Shown here: in pieces, positions 12,503 to 23,314 of the stretch
Numbering within the stretch: the first letter of the stretch is position 1
Layout of the letters: every line of letters begins with the position of its first letter
From: Lytechinus variegatus
Taxonomy: Eukaryota; Echinodermata; Echinoidea; Temnopleuroida; Toxopneustidae
NCBI RefSeq assembly: GCF_018143015.1
Contig: NC_054758.1
Location: forward strand, 988,501-1,052,500
Length of the DNA: 64,000 nt
Reading direction: 5' to 3'
The notes under the pieces: generated by a model
What the model saw: the letters and a program-made list of their open reading frames with translations, nothing else
Told to the model about the DNA's origin: nothing
Database searches by the model: none
Made by a program: the position numbers and the translations under genes

Positions 12503-12873
12503 GGTACACTTCGTAATTACGAGGGTTCGTAATTACGAAGGTTCGTAATTCCGAAACACGTAAATTGCCTATTTCTTGATGTTCGTTAATCCGAAATCGT
12601 AAAAGGGTTCGTTAATCCGAACATTTGTGGCGTTATTCCGAAGGTTCGATAATTCGAAAAAGAAATAAGGTTCGAAGTTCCGAAGGTTCGTTAATCCGAA
12701 AACGAAATAAGGTTAGTTTAGTTAATCATTTAGTTTTCGGACTAACGAACCTTCAGAATTACGAACCTCATTTCTTTATCGGACTAACGAACCTTCGGAA
12801 TTACGAACCTTCGGAAATACGAACCGTCGGAAATACGACCCTTCGGAATAACGAATAACGAATGTATATATGC
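12503..12873. mobile_element. Foldback-like element with TTCGTAATTCCGAAGG arms, short copy
   Basis: It starts GGTACACTTCGTAATTAC and ends with the inverse type ACGAATGTATATATGC. It is filled with repeats of GGTTCGTTAATCCGAAAACG, whose inverse fills the right half. Flanks GGGGAAAAA (12494-12502) and GGGGAGAAA (12874-12882) are a 9-bp target duplication with one mismatch. It is related to the larger element at 39671-42843. Confidence 0.8.
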
Positions 12874-12882
12874 GGGGAGAAA

Positions 12883-13559
12883 AAAAGTGAGAAAAATTAT
12901 ATCTTATAATATTTATGCAAAACAATTATACATGGCACTCGAGGCATGTTTTTCATATTTCACATTTCATGCTTTAAGCAAGTGCACTCATCCTCTCTCT
13001 CTCTCCATCTCTCCCTTTCTCTCATCTCTATTATTCTCTACCGTCTATATAGGATCTACTTCTTCCTTATTTTTAATAATCTAATTTCCAATCTTTTCAT
13101 TTGTTAAAGAGTAAAATTTTGTCACATCTCCACCCCAGACGAGCTCGATGAAATCATTGTGGGGATTCCCAAAGATCGACCCAGATATAACCATCTGTTG
13201 TATGTGGGAATCCCAGAGTCGCGTCATTAGTGACCCCTGACCCACACATGTTCGTATGCAATAATTTTTTTTCTGATGTGATGTGTACGTCCTTTTTATA
13301 TTGGTCGAATGAATAATGATAATAATAAGTAGTAGTCTTGAATTTTAAACCCATTTGTAGGGGATGATTGAATTGTCCAGAATTGCAGTTTTCAAAGAAG
13401 CTTTATAGTGGGGGGGGAGGGGGCGGCTCAGGGGTCATGTATTTCTAGCAAAAAAAATGGGGTTTCATGCACAAGAAATAAAGGAAAGAAAGATGTTAAA
13501 ATATATCATATATTAACAGCATTATGTCAAAATCTGTCGCACAATAATATAGATTTTCG
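12883..13559. other. No gene recognised
   Basis: Contains a CT-rich tract (about 12990-13035) and an imperfect inverted pair near 13150-13220 (GTGGGGATTCCCAAAGATCG versus TGTGGGAATCCCAGAGTCG). Short ORFs lack recognisable domains. Confidence 0.35.
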
Positions 13560-14512
13560 TATTTTAAAGGTTATTTTTTTCTCTCTTCAGCTCCGCTCCT
13601 CTCACTCACAGCTTTTTAGAATTATCAATGCATGCCTTGATTGTCCCAACAAAATTGTTGGCTCATTACTGCTTTGTATCATCAATAGAGGTGAGACAAA
13701 AGACATATCCAATCTGTGTTTTTTGCCCGGGGGCCACTTCCATTCACGAGTGTATACCATGCGCGACCATGGGGTATCGAAAAGCACCCTAAACGAGTAT
13801 TTTCCATATTCTGAAAATGCACCCCTTACCAAGTATTGGCGTTTGAAACCCTACCCTTAACAACTATTGGAAACAAAACGATACTCTTGGCAAATATGCC
13901 CTGAAATGAACCCCTAAACAAGTACAGGAATGTTTTATTGTTACGGGTTCTTCGGTCGTCGGCTTTACCTTATTTGGTTTAGTACGACCCCACCTTCTGC
14001 ACCTCACGCAAATCGGACTCTAAACACGAAGTGTTGGGGCAAAAAGGACATCCTTTATAAATCATTTCTTTTTGTTTTATCATCCCCGCAAATCGACACT
14101 AAACACGTAATTTTCCTAGCGAAATAGATATTTTTTTTTCACTATTTTTGTGGTTTTGACACCCTTATCACGTTACGTACGTAACGTGTCCTATCGTGAA
14201 AAAGACATCCTTTTTACGTGTTTTTTGGTCGCGCATGGTATCCACTTGTCAATGTAAGTGCCCCCCCTGGGTTTTTTGTAGGTTTGAAGTTTGGGCGGGG
14301 TTTGGGATAAAGACTAAACTACCTCCATCCGGGCCAATCATATCATTACTTCATGGTTTCACAACTCGCTCGGCATGCTCGGGGTTTACCAAACTCACTT
14401 GTGTGTGTCTCTCGTCTCTCGACTCGGTGCATCAGGCTTTTTTAAAAATCATTTTCGGAAGCTCAACGTTTCTTAGCTTGCAGTAAACGTTCCTTTTCAA
14501 AATAGAGTTAAG
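13560..14512 (+). promoter_or_regulatory. Upstream region and putative non-coding first exon of gene A (degraded)
   Basis: This stretch is paralogous to 44140-44799 and 54880-55500 upstream of genes B and C: shared GCTCCTCTC..CTCGCAGCTTTTTAG-type sequence, GAGGTGAGACAAAAGA, and an end that aligns to their conserved splice donor (AAG, then GTAAGCGATCAAC from 14513). The palindrome and TATATAA box of B and C are missing here; the aligned sequence reads CAATCATATCATTACTTCATG. A MITE (13726-14270) interrupts it. The promoter function of this copy is therefore doubtful. Confidence 0.5.
13726..14270. mobile_element. MITE 'CCCGGGG' family, copy 2 (545 bp, reverse orientation)
   Basis: Perfect 8-bp target duplication GTTTTTTG (13718-13725 and 14271-14278). 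Sequence is the reverse of copy 1: the ACGTTACGTACGTAACGTG palindrome lies at the right. Its position is empty in duplicons B and C, so it inserted after the duplication or was never in the others. Confidence 0.9.
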
Positions 14513-15898
14513 GTAAGCGATCAACTCTTCCTTTCGTCATTTACCAATGTCGATGTCAGTGGGATTTATAGACGGTCTCATAGGCCATGTACAAGACCTG
14601 GAAAAGTTTTTAAGTGCAAGGTTTTTTTGTTGATTCGTGTTCTAGATGGGTATTGAAGTAAATTCGGCTAGGTTGCCACCTTGGCAACCTTGAGCAATTT
14701 TTTGATTAGCGTTATTAGCATAATCATCTAATTTGCATATGTACGATATGTATTATGTTACTTCTCTTAAACCAAAAAGACTAAAAACGTAAATTATATC
14801 ATTTTTCTAAGAGTTCCTGTGACGATGAATCGATTCAAAACAATGTTTTGAATAATTCAGTTATGCAGTTATCGTAATCAGCCTAATTAGCATAATGAGC
14901 TAATTAGCTTAAGTGTAATATTTACATGTACGTATTTGTGGATGTCTATAGTGGATCTATAGAAAATGCCCAATACGTTGCCAATTTAACCTTTGTATGG
15001 TTTTCAATTGCGAGGAATTCATATATGACATTAATTTTCATATTTTCAATTTTAACCAATGTAATCACTATAATAAGCATGATTAGCATAATACGCTAAT
15101 TAACATATATGTGTGTAATATAATAAAAATATATATTTCTTTGATATTTCATATCGAGAATGCTCGAAAACATGAATAATACAGCTATCTTATGGTTTTT
15201 TTTATGGCGAGGAATTTATTTATGGCATTATTTTTTCATTTTAACCAATTTAGTTGCTGTAATAAGCATAATTAGCATAATTAACATAATGTACTAATTA
15301 ACGTATATATATATTTGTCGAAGTAGTACAACAGCCTGAAAACATACATAATACAACTCTTCTAATGTTTTCAATGTCGAGGAATTCATTTATGACAATA
15401 AGTTTCACGTGTAACCATTGCAAATGTCTTAATTAGAATAATTAGCATAATGCACTAATTAACACAAATGTGCAATACATAATATATTCCTTTGTCAGTT
15501 TATATTGAGAATGCCTGAAAACATAAATAATACAGCTATCCTATGGTATCTTATGATGAGGAATTCTTTTGTGAAATTATTTTTCCCATTTGACAAATGT
15601 TATTGTTTTAATTAGCGTTATTAGCATAATGCACTACTTAACTTATTAGCAATATTTTACTATGAATATAAATATTCCTTTGTCATTTTGTATAAAGAAT
15701 GCCCGAAAACATGAATAATACAGCTATCCTATGATTTTCTATGACAAGGAATTCATTTATGACATTATTTTTACCTTTTTACCAAGGTAATTTTCGTTAT
15801 TAGCAATATATTCCTTTTTTTCATTTAATATTGATAAAGCCTGAAAACAAACAATACAGCTATCCTGTGGTTTTCTAGGACGAAGAATTCTTTTGTGA

Positions 15899-16070
15899 GT
15901 GTGTGTGTGTATTTGAGTTTTGTCAGACGTGTATCAATCAGATATGATTATTTACGTCTGGGACCGACCTTTAACGTCACCATCCGAAAGACGTGACCAG
16001 GGCTCGAACCTCTGCATCAATTTGTAACTTCCCCACAGCTTGGATTACAGGCGCACGCCACAACGCCCAG
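15899..16070 (-). mobile_element. SINE with Pol III B box and (AC)n tail
   Basis: On the minus strand the element begins CTGGGCGTTGTGGCGTGCGC, continues CTGTAATCCAAGC, has a B box GGTTCGAGCCC (16000-16010), and ends in an ACACAC tract (about 15899-15910). The flanking target duplication TTGTGA (15893-15898, 16071-16076) interrupts one unit of the surrounding tandem repeat; intact sister units read TTTTGTGAAATTATTTT. The head resembles Alu/7SL-type sequence, while the B box fits either a 7SL or tRNA origin. Confidence 0.8.
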
Positions 16071-16374
16071 TTGTGACATTATTTTCCCGTTTAACAAATA
16101 GCGTAATTTACATAATGTGCTAGTTAACATATATGAGCAATATAATTACATATAAATAAATATTCCTTTGTCATTTTATATCAAGAATACCTGAAAACAT
16201 TAATAATACAGCTATTTCATAGTTTTCTATGACGAGGAATTCATTTATGATATATCATATTTCAATTTTAATAATGTTAATGTTGTAATTAGCCTAATTA
16301 GCATAATGAGCTAATTAAAGTGGATTGCCTCTGGCAGTTTCGCCTGAATTAATCGATTTAATATAGCAGCAGTT

Positions 16375-16855
16375 TTGACATTGAAGATCTTCGATCCATG
16401 ATCATGTCATCTAATCATCTCTTCTACAAGATGTCGACATGACGAGATCCGGGATCTTGTCATCTCATCATCTCTACTAAAAGATGTAGACATGACGAGA
16501 TCCAAGATCTTGTCATCTCATCATCTCTACTAAAAGATGTTGACATGATGAGTTCCGGGATCTTGCCATCTCATCATCTCTTCTAAAAGATGTTGACATG
16601 ATGAGATCCGGATCTTGTCATCTCATCATCTCTTCTAAAAGATGTTGACATGATGAGATCCGGGATCTTGTCATCTCATCATCTCTTCTACAAGATGTCA
16701 ACCTGATGAGATCCGGGATCTTGTCATCTCATCATCTCTTCTACAAGATGTCAACATGATGAGATCCGGGATCTTGTCATCTCATCATCTCTTCTACAAG
16801 ATGTCAACATGATGAGATAATTATCTCAACATCTCGGTGGCACTTTTAAGCTTCC
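16375..16855. repeat. Half copy of the 52-bp palindromic satellite
   Basis: About eight units of CATGATGAGATCCGGGATCT and TGTCATCTCATCATCTCTTC in a single orientation, matching the right half of 475-1313. It begins at the turning-point sequence (GAAGATCTTCGATCCATGATC) and ends with GAGATAATTATCTC (16814-16827) followed by the same CTCGGTGGCACTTTTAAGC flank as at 1311. Confidence 0.85.
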
Positions 16856-17335
16856 ATAATAAACCTTCTAAGTTATGATGATAAGTTAAGAAATACCTCT
16901 AACACGGCCAAAGTTCACTGACCTTACATTACCTTTTAATCTTGGTCATGTGACTTGATATGCGCACAGGATATTAGGGGTTAGGCTTACATGGTAGCAC
17001 TTACGTCCAAGTTTCATGAACTACATGTAGATCTATAAACTTTTAAACTTCTGACAATTCGACAAATGCCACCAACATGGCCAAAGTTCATTGACGCTAA
17101 GTGACCTTTGACCTGGTCATGTGACCTGAAACTAAGGCAGGATGTCCGGTAGTACTTGATTACCAATATATTTAAGTTTCGTGAACTAGGTCCATACACT
17201 TTCTAAGTTATGCCGACATTTAAAAAACTTAACTTTGGTTTATAAGATTTCAATGTTGACAACGCCGCCGTCGCCGCCGGAAAAGCGGCGCCTATAGTCT
17301 CGCTCTGATACGCAGGCGAGATAAAAACTACAGTG
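16856..17335. repeat. Dispersed repeat with GGTCATGTGACC and GCCGCCGCCGG blocks
   Basis: Contains CCAAAGTTCATTGACGCTAA, GGTCATGTGACCTGAAACT, GTTTCGTGAACTAGGTCCAT and a GC-rich end (ACGCCGCCGTCGCCGCCGG, then GGCGCCTATAGTCTCGCTC). The first half (16880-17010) is a diverged second copy of the same unit. I know this as a type of repeat widespread in marine invertebrate genomes; no coding potential. Confidence 0.6.
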
Positions 17336-18852
17336 ACAAAGAAATATATATATATTGCACTTACCACAAACCATAGGATAGCTGTATTTTTCATGTTTTC
17401 AGGCACTCTAAACTAATATAGGAGTATATACTTGCTATATTGAACATAGATGTTAAAGCCTGTCTATAGCTTTGGTAAAGGGTCAATAATGTGATTGATA
17501 ATCGAATATCATCTAATATGACAGTCTAACTGAAGCGTAGAGACCGTTAGATATTTTTTCCAACTGCACTTCTCTGAGAAAATTTCAAATATTCAAATCT
17601 TGGATATATAGCGCCCTCTCTTGGCGATGCTTGTTTTAAATTTAAAAAAATGGGCATTCAAGCACTTATCTTATAAATTTAGTGATTAGATATCCAAAAG
17701 TTACAGACAAAGAACATATCTTGAAAGTTTCAGCCCATTCCATGATTTGGAATAGGATTTAATTGAAAGACAAAAACACACAGATATTTTAATTTGATCG
17801 GGTGACCCGATCAAGTTAAATTTCCATGTAAAATCGCAAAATTTATCCTGTAAAACACATTTTCATTCATATCCTCCACATCATAACTGTTATAGGGCAT
17901 ATCCATTCATATTAGCTAGCAATGAATTGGAATAGTGATAGGTGCATTTTGGTGGATTTACCAAAACTATACACAAGCTTTAATTAAAGCATTGTGCTAG
18001 TTATTCTAATTGAAGGCATTGTCATTGGTTGAAATGGAAAATTACTGTCATAAATGAATTTAAAGATACATTAGATGAGCTGTATTATTTATGTTTTCAG
18101 GTCTATGTAAACAGTACTTTGACATATAAATCTATTTATTGCAAATATATGTTAATTAGCGCATTATGCTAATTATAATAACTACGAAATTACATTGGTT
18201 AAAAGGGGAAGAATAATGTCATAAATTAACTCCTCATTATAGAAAACCATGGGATAGCTGTATAATTCATATTTTCGGGCATTCTCGATATAAATTAACA
18301 AAGAAATATATATCTATATATAATTATATTGCTCATATATGTTAATTACCACAATATGCTAATTACGCTAATTGCACCAATAACATTGGTTAAAAGAGAA
18401 AAAATGTAACTAAAGAATTCCTCACCATAGAAAACCATAAGATAGCTGTATTATTTATGTTTTCAGTCCTTCTCAATATAGAATGACAAAGGAATTCTAT
18501 ACTGCACATATATGTTGATTAGCGCATTATGCCAATTACGACAATTACATTGGTAAAAATGGAAAAATAGTGTCATAAATGAATTTCTGGCCATAAAAAC
18601 CATAGGATAAGTAGGATTAGGCCTAATCATGTTTTCGGGCATTCTCGATATGAAATGACAAAGAAATATATAGGTTAATATATATTACGCATATATATGT
18701 TAAATTAGTGTATAATGCTAATTATGCTAATTACAGCGATTGCATTGGTTAAAATTGAAAAATAATGTCATACATGAATTCCTCGCAATCGAAAACCCTA
18801 AAAAGGATGCATTATCTACGTATTGGGCATTTTCTAGATAGACATACAAAAA

Positions 18853-19954
18853 CAGGCGCGGATCCAGGAGGGGGCCGAGCCGGCCCCGGCCTCCCCCCTA
18901 TTTTTGACAACCTGCAGAAAAAAGTGTACTCTTTACCTTGATAGAAACTACGAAAAACAGAAGGAAAGGTAAGAAAGAGGTATTTTACCCATAATGTATA
19001 ATTTACAGCCTCGTAACGACCGGCCCGACCCCTAAAGGATACCAAAAAAAGGTGAGGGGAAGAATTGGAAAATAGACTTTATATAATTTTTTTTTCGCTC
19101 GCGCTTCGCTCTCGCATTGCCGGTGTAATGAATCCCATTCAAGAGGGTTAAATGACACTAATATATAACCAATATATATACAATACATTCACTTCTGATA
19201 TCAATTTGCACACAAGTTTTTAGCTCGCACATCAAGCTTTTATTATTCTGTTTGATTTACACAAATTGTTAATGTGTATCAAAATGTTCAGCTCGTGCTG
19301 CGCGCTCGCATTGTTTGTTTTGTGAGAAACCTATGCTCTATGGAAATTCTTACCAAAATTTATAAAAATGCTCCTTTATCATGTCAGTATATAAAAATAT
19401 TAAGCTCATGCTTCGTGTTTGCATTTAATTGTTTGAGACACACAGCTTGTTTATTTAAATAAAACGCGCTTTAGACTGTTCATTTTTTTCAGGTCGGAAT
19501 ATCAGCAATTTTGAACTCGCGCTTCGCACTCTCATTATTTAATTGGTGATACTTGTATCCTCTTCATTAATCACTAAAAACAGTCCTAATTGAGTCACTT
19601 TTCACGTTACTATATGATAAAATTTCGGCTCGCGCTTCGCGCTCGCATTAATAGTCGGATACTTATCTTTGTTCATGATTATAAAAACTACTCTGAATCT
19701 TCAGTTCTAAGGACATAAAATATCAAAGATTTTTAGCTCGCGCTTTGCGCTCGCATTATATATTAAGACCACATGAGATATCTTATATTGTTTATAGCAA
19801 TAAAAACTAACATATACTTAAAACTTCAGTCTTTAGTTAGGACTTCCCCCTGAAAAACCAACAAAAAAAGCCAGATTGTAGCGGCCAATAAAAAAAAATG
19901 TTGATCAAAATATTTTTCGGCACCCCCTATTGGCGAAAGCTGGATCCGCCCCTG
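18853..19954. mobile_element. hAT-like element nested in the giant inverted repeat
   Basis: Ends are CAGGCGCGGATCCAGGAG and the inverse CTGGATCCGCCCCTG. It splits a unit of the host repeat (GACATACAAAAA before, AAAAATACGTAT after; the direct repeat is only AAAAA, so the target-duplication length is unclear). The interior has six spaced copies of the palindromic motif GCTCGCGCTTCGCGCTCGC. Confidence 0.75.
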
Positions 19955-20318
19955 AAAAATACGTATATATTACACTTATGCTAATTAGCTCATGCTAATT
20001 AGGCTGACGATAACTGCATAAATTAGATATTCAAAATATTGCTATGAATCGATTCCTCGTCACATAGAAAAAATTATATTATTTATGTTTTCAATCTTTC
20101 TGGTTTAAGAGAAGTAGCATATTACATATCGTATTATGCTAATAAGAAGATGTTTGAGCTAATTAGGCTAATAAAAAAATTGCTCAAGGTTGCCCAGGTG
20201 ACAACCAAGCTGAATTTACTTCAATACCCATCTAGAACACAAATCAACAAAATAAACCCTTGTACTTAACAACTTTTTCGGGTATGAAAATGTCTACTGG
20301 ACTTATTAAGATAAATGA

Positions 20319-21215
20319 TGTTACGATACTGCAACAAATAACAAGTGTTTTAATTTCTTCTTTGTGTTTAATTTCCTCTTTTTTTTATTACAGGAAATAA
20401 TTATACATAAATAAAACAAATAATGATCTTACATAAATCTCTTGAAGTGTCCGATGTAAAATCCCGAAGTGATGATGCTATATCCAAGTAATAATCCAAA
20501 TGATAAAAATCCCATCCCAGTTGACTGGCGAAAATTCACAATGATGGCGATGATGAAACTGAGGTTGAAGTCCGATGAATAATAAGAGTCACTGCAACGA
20601 GTTGAAATGTCCGTGAAGACGATGTTGATGATGATTAACAGTCAATTTCAGCAATCCATGGGTTGAAGCGTGTTCATTGAACAGGTTGATGATGTTGAGA
20701 ACTGATAATTTCTCTCTCAAAATAACTGCAAACAGTTCATTGATGGTGGGCATAAACTGCTCTGATCTGATCTGGTGAAGTGATCTCATATGATGTGATG
20801 TGATCTCCTGCTCTCATATGATGTGATGGTGTGATCTAATATGATGTGATGATAATCTTGAAGAATCCGCCAGCTTTATATAGTTTGCAGCTATTCTTCT
20901 AGAACTCACTATTAAGGAAGGTTCTAGCATTTCTTTAAAAAAACTTTCTCCTTTCAGGAGCAGTCAAAATCCAGAACACTCTTGAATGACCTCATTGAAA
21001 TCAAGAGTGTCAATAGCATAGCTAAGCCTATTGTTCCTAATCTCTATTCAGAAATAACAATACAACTCCTTGGCCTTTTAAATAGGCAAGGCCTGCATAA
21101 TAAAAAGACATTCTTGAATGTTCTTTACAATTCTTGGCTAACCTTAAAGGGAAATAACTAATAGATGAATGTAATTGCTTTTAAAATTCTTTTACAATTA
21201 TTCTTATATGTAACA
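20319..21215 (-). repeat. 3' LTR (897 bp) of the Gmr1-type element
   Basis: Plus-strand edges TGTTACGATACTG and CTTATATGTAACA, giving the usual TG...CA ends. It carries a 5-bp duplication (ATCCC) and a one-base change relative to the other LTR. TATATAAAG for the minus strand lies near 20875-20883. ATATGATGTGATG is repeated several times at about 20787-20851. Confidence 0.95.
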
Positions 21216-21237
21216 CCTCCCCCACCGGGAAAAGAAA
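21216..21237 (-). other. Polypurine tract
   Basis: On the minus strand, AAAAGAAAAGGGG-like purines are not perfect here, but CCCGGTGGGGGAGG ends exactly at the 3' LTR edge. This is the position and composition expected for plus-strand priming. Confidence 0.75.
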
Positions 21238-21424
21238 GCTTTACCGTAGTAAAGGTTTCTTTAAGATTAATTTTTCTTTTAACTGTTCAAAGTCATCTTG
21301 ATAAATCATTTACAGTTATCGTGTACAAAGATATAGTACTTAACGAACATGTTAAAATAAATGAACATCAAAGATGTTTTCTTCAAATGACACACTTGGT
21401 CAAAATCATGAATAATTTCACTTT

Positions 21425-23314
21425 TTATACTCTTGATAGAGCATCAGCAATTACATTATTCTTTCCCTTTATGTGTACAATTTTCAAAGGGAATGGTTGG
21501 AGCATTAGGCTCCATCTATACAGTCTTTGATTCTTTGTTTTGAATTTCTCCAAAAACACAAGAGGATTGTGATCTGTATAGACTGTAATCTCTCCATTGG
21601 TTAGATACACCTCAAATTGCTGAAGGGCTAGTACGAGACTCAGGGCCTCTTTTTCAATAGTTGAGTACTTCTTCTGAAATCGATTGAGTTTCTTAGAGAA
21701 GTAGCACACTGGTTTTTCGATGCCTTCTTCATCTTCTTGGAGCAATACTGCTCCTACTCCAACATCACATGCATCAATTGCTACTTTGAATGGCTTTGTG
21801 AAGTTTGGAGCTGCCAAAATAGGCTCATTCACCAAAATGGCCTTTAATTTCTCAAATGATCTTTGACATTCGTCAGACCAAACATACTTCACTTTTGCCT
21901 TCAGCAAGTTTGTCAGAGGACTAACCACTGTACTGAAATTTGGAACAAATTTCCTGTAGAAGCCACTCATACCTAAGAATCTGAGCAATTCTTTCTTAGT
22001 TGTGGGAATTGGGAAGTCTAAGATAGCTTGTATCTTGGCTTCTCTTGGTAGCACTTGCCCTTGACCAACCACATGACCAAGATATGTGACCTTTGCCTTG
22101 GCAAATTCACTTTTCATCAGATTCACTACTAGATTGGCTTTGTCCAGCCTGTCAAACAGTGCTCGCAAATGATTCAGATGATCATTCCAAGTATCACTGT
22201 ATACTAGGATGTCGTCTATGTATACGACACAATTGTCAAGTCCGGCAATCACTTGATTTGTCAACCTTTGGAAGGTTGCTGGTGCATTTTTCATTCCAAA
22301 AGGCATGACTTTGCATTGAAATAAGCCTTCAGGTGTGACAAAGGCTGATATCTCTTTGGCTCGGTCAGTCAGTGGCACTTGCCAATATCCTTTAAGCAAG
22401 TCTATCTTTGTGATATAGGCAGAATTTCCAACCCTATCAATACAATCTTCTAACCTAGGAATTGGATACGAGTCAGTCTTAGTTACTGCATTTACCTTTC
22501 GGTAATCAATGCAAAATCTCTGAGAGCCGTCTGGCTTTGGAACCATTACAATGGGAGAACTCCAACTACTCTGACTCGGTTCGATTATGTCATTATCTAA
22601 CATAAACTGTATTTCCTTATTCACCATTTCCAACTTGCTTGGATTGAGCCTATAAGGATTCTGTTTGATAGGTCTTACATCACCTACGTCTACATCATGT
22701 ACAGTTAAAGGTGTACGACCTGGTTTGTCTTTACACACATTCTCATATTCTCTTAACAGGCCAGATATATCATTTCTCTGATCTTCAGGCAGGTGTTTTA
22801 ATGCCTCATCCATATTTCCTAACATCTCTGAGTTAGACAACTTTACACCACATGGTTCGTTCTTAGATACATCTGTATAAGACAATTCATTATCTGTCTT
22901 TTCATAGCATTCTTCATGTACATCTACCTGTTTTTCTTCTTCTTTGACCTGTGTTGTACCTATTGGCTGACTAGCCTCTCGCTCAAAGTATTCTTTCAAC
23001 ATGTTTACATGACAAACTCTTTGAGACTTTCTTCGATCAGGGGTACTGATCACATAGTTGACATCATTCAATTTCTTTTTGACTATGTAGGGACCACTAA
23101 ACCTAGCTTTCAAGGGCTCACCTTGCAAAGGCAACAACACTAACACTTTGTCTCCAGGCTTGAAACTTCGCTCTTTTGCATTTTTGTCAGCTTGAGCTTT
23201 CATTTTCCCCTGCGACTCTTTCAAGTGTTCCTTAGCCACATCACAAGCTTTTGAGAGCCTTTCTCTAAACTTTGACACATAGTCTAGAAGGTTTACATCA
23301 TCATTCTGAACCAT
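21425..23314 (-). CDS. pol: Pol ORF: integrase C-terminus, reverse transcriptase, RNase H
   Basis: 629-residue ORF. Residues about 30-115 are the integrase C-terminal GPY/F-type region (FKPGDKVLVLLP, ARFSGPYIV). RT spans about 215-430, with PIVMVPKPDGSQRFCIDYRK, FGMKNAPATFQR and the catalytic box VVYIDDILVY near residue 366. RNase H follows (about 505-625: AIDACDVGVGAVL, STIEKEALSLV, YTDHNPLVFL) and ends KGKNNVIADALSRV. All RT and RNase H hallmark residues checked by eye are present. In an intact element this would be continuous with the upstream gag-protease-integrase frame; here it starts at an internal Met after the frameshifted junction. Confidence 0.93.
   Translation of the reverse strand: MVQNDDVNLLDYVSKFRERLSKACDVAKEHLKESQGKMKAQADKNAKERSFKPGDKVLVLLPLQGEPLKARFSGPYIVKKKLNDVNYVISTPDRRKSQRVCHVNMLKEYFEREASQPIGTTQVKEEEKQVDVHEECYEKTDNELSYTDVSKNEPCGVKLSNSEMLGNMDEALKHLPEDQRNDISGLLREYENVCKDKPGRTPLTVHDVDVGDVRPIKQNPYRLNPSKLEMVNKEIQFMLDNDIIEPSQSSWSSPIVMVPKPDGSQRFCIDYRKVNAVTKTDSYPIPRLEDCIDRVGNSAYITKIDLLKGYWQVPLTDRAKEISAFVTPEGLFQCKVMPFGMKNAPATFQRLTNQVIAGLDNCVVYIDDILVYSDTWNDHLNHLRALFDRLDKANLVVNLMKSEFAKAKVTYLGHVVGQGQVLPREAKIQAILDFPIPTTKKELLRFLGMSGFYRKFVPNFSTVVSPLTNLLKAKVKYVWSDECQRSFEKLKAILVNEPILAAPNFTKPFKVAIDACDVGVGAVLLQEDEEGIEKPVCYFSKKLNRFQKKYSTIEKEALSLVLALQQFEVYLTNGEITVYTDHNPLVFLEKFKTKNQRLYRWSLMLQPFPLKIVHIKGKNNVIADALSRV

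Larger units (their letters stand above)
14565..20305. mobile_element. 5.7-kb giant inverted-repeat element built of about 180-bp units
   Basis: The outer left sequence (AAGTTTTTAAGTGCAAGG, GATGGGTATTGAAGTAAATTC) returns as its reverse complement at 20190-20285. Both arms then consist of tandem units of about 170-195 bp. Left-arm units carry GAGGAATTCATTTATGACATT and AATTAGCATAATGCACTAATT (about 15013, 15207, 15377, 15558, 15745, 15882 and 16234). Right-arm units carry the inverse (about 18220, 18410, 18575, 18772, 20050). The middle holds other repeats. It sits inside the putative first intron of gene A; the exact termini and target duplication were not resolved. No long ORF is present. Confidence 0.8.

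Noticed and set aside
16000..16010. B box as part of a tRNA gene
   Set aside because: No cloverleaf or anticodon arm can be drawn; the (AC)n tail and target duplication show a SINE.
20589..20789. 66-codon minus-strand ORF found in both LTRs
   Set aside because: Duplicated because the LTRs are identical; no known LTR-encoded protein and no domain.
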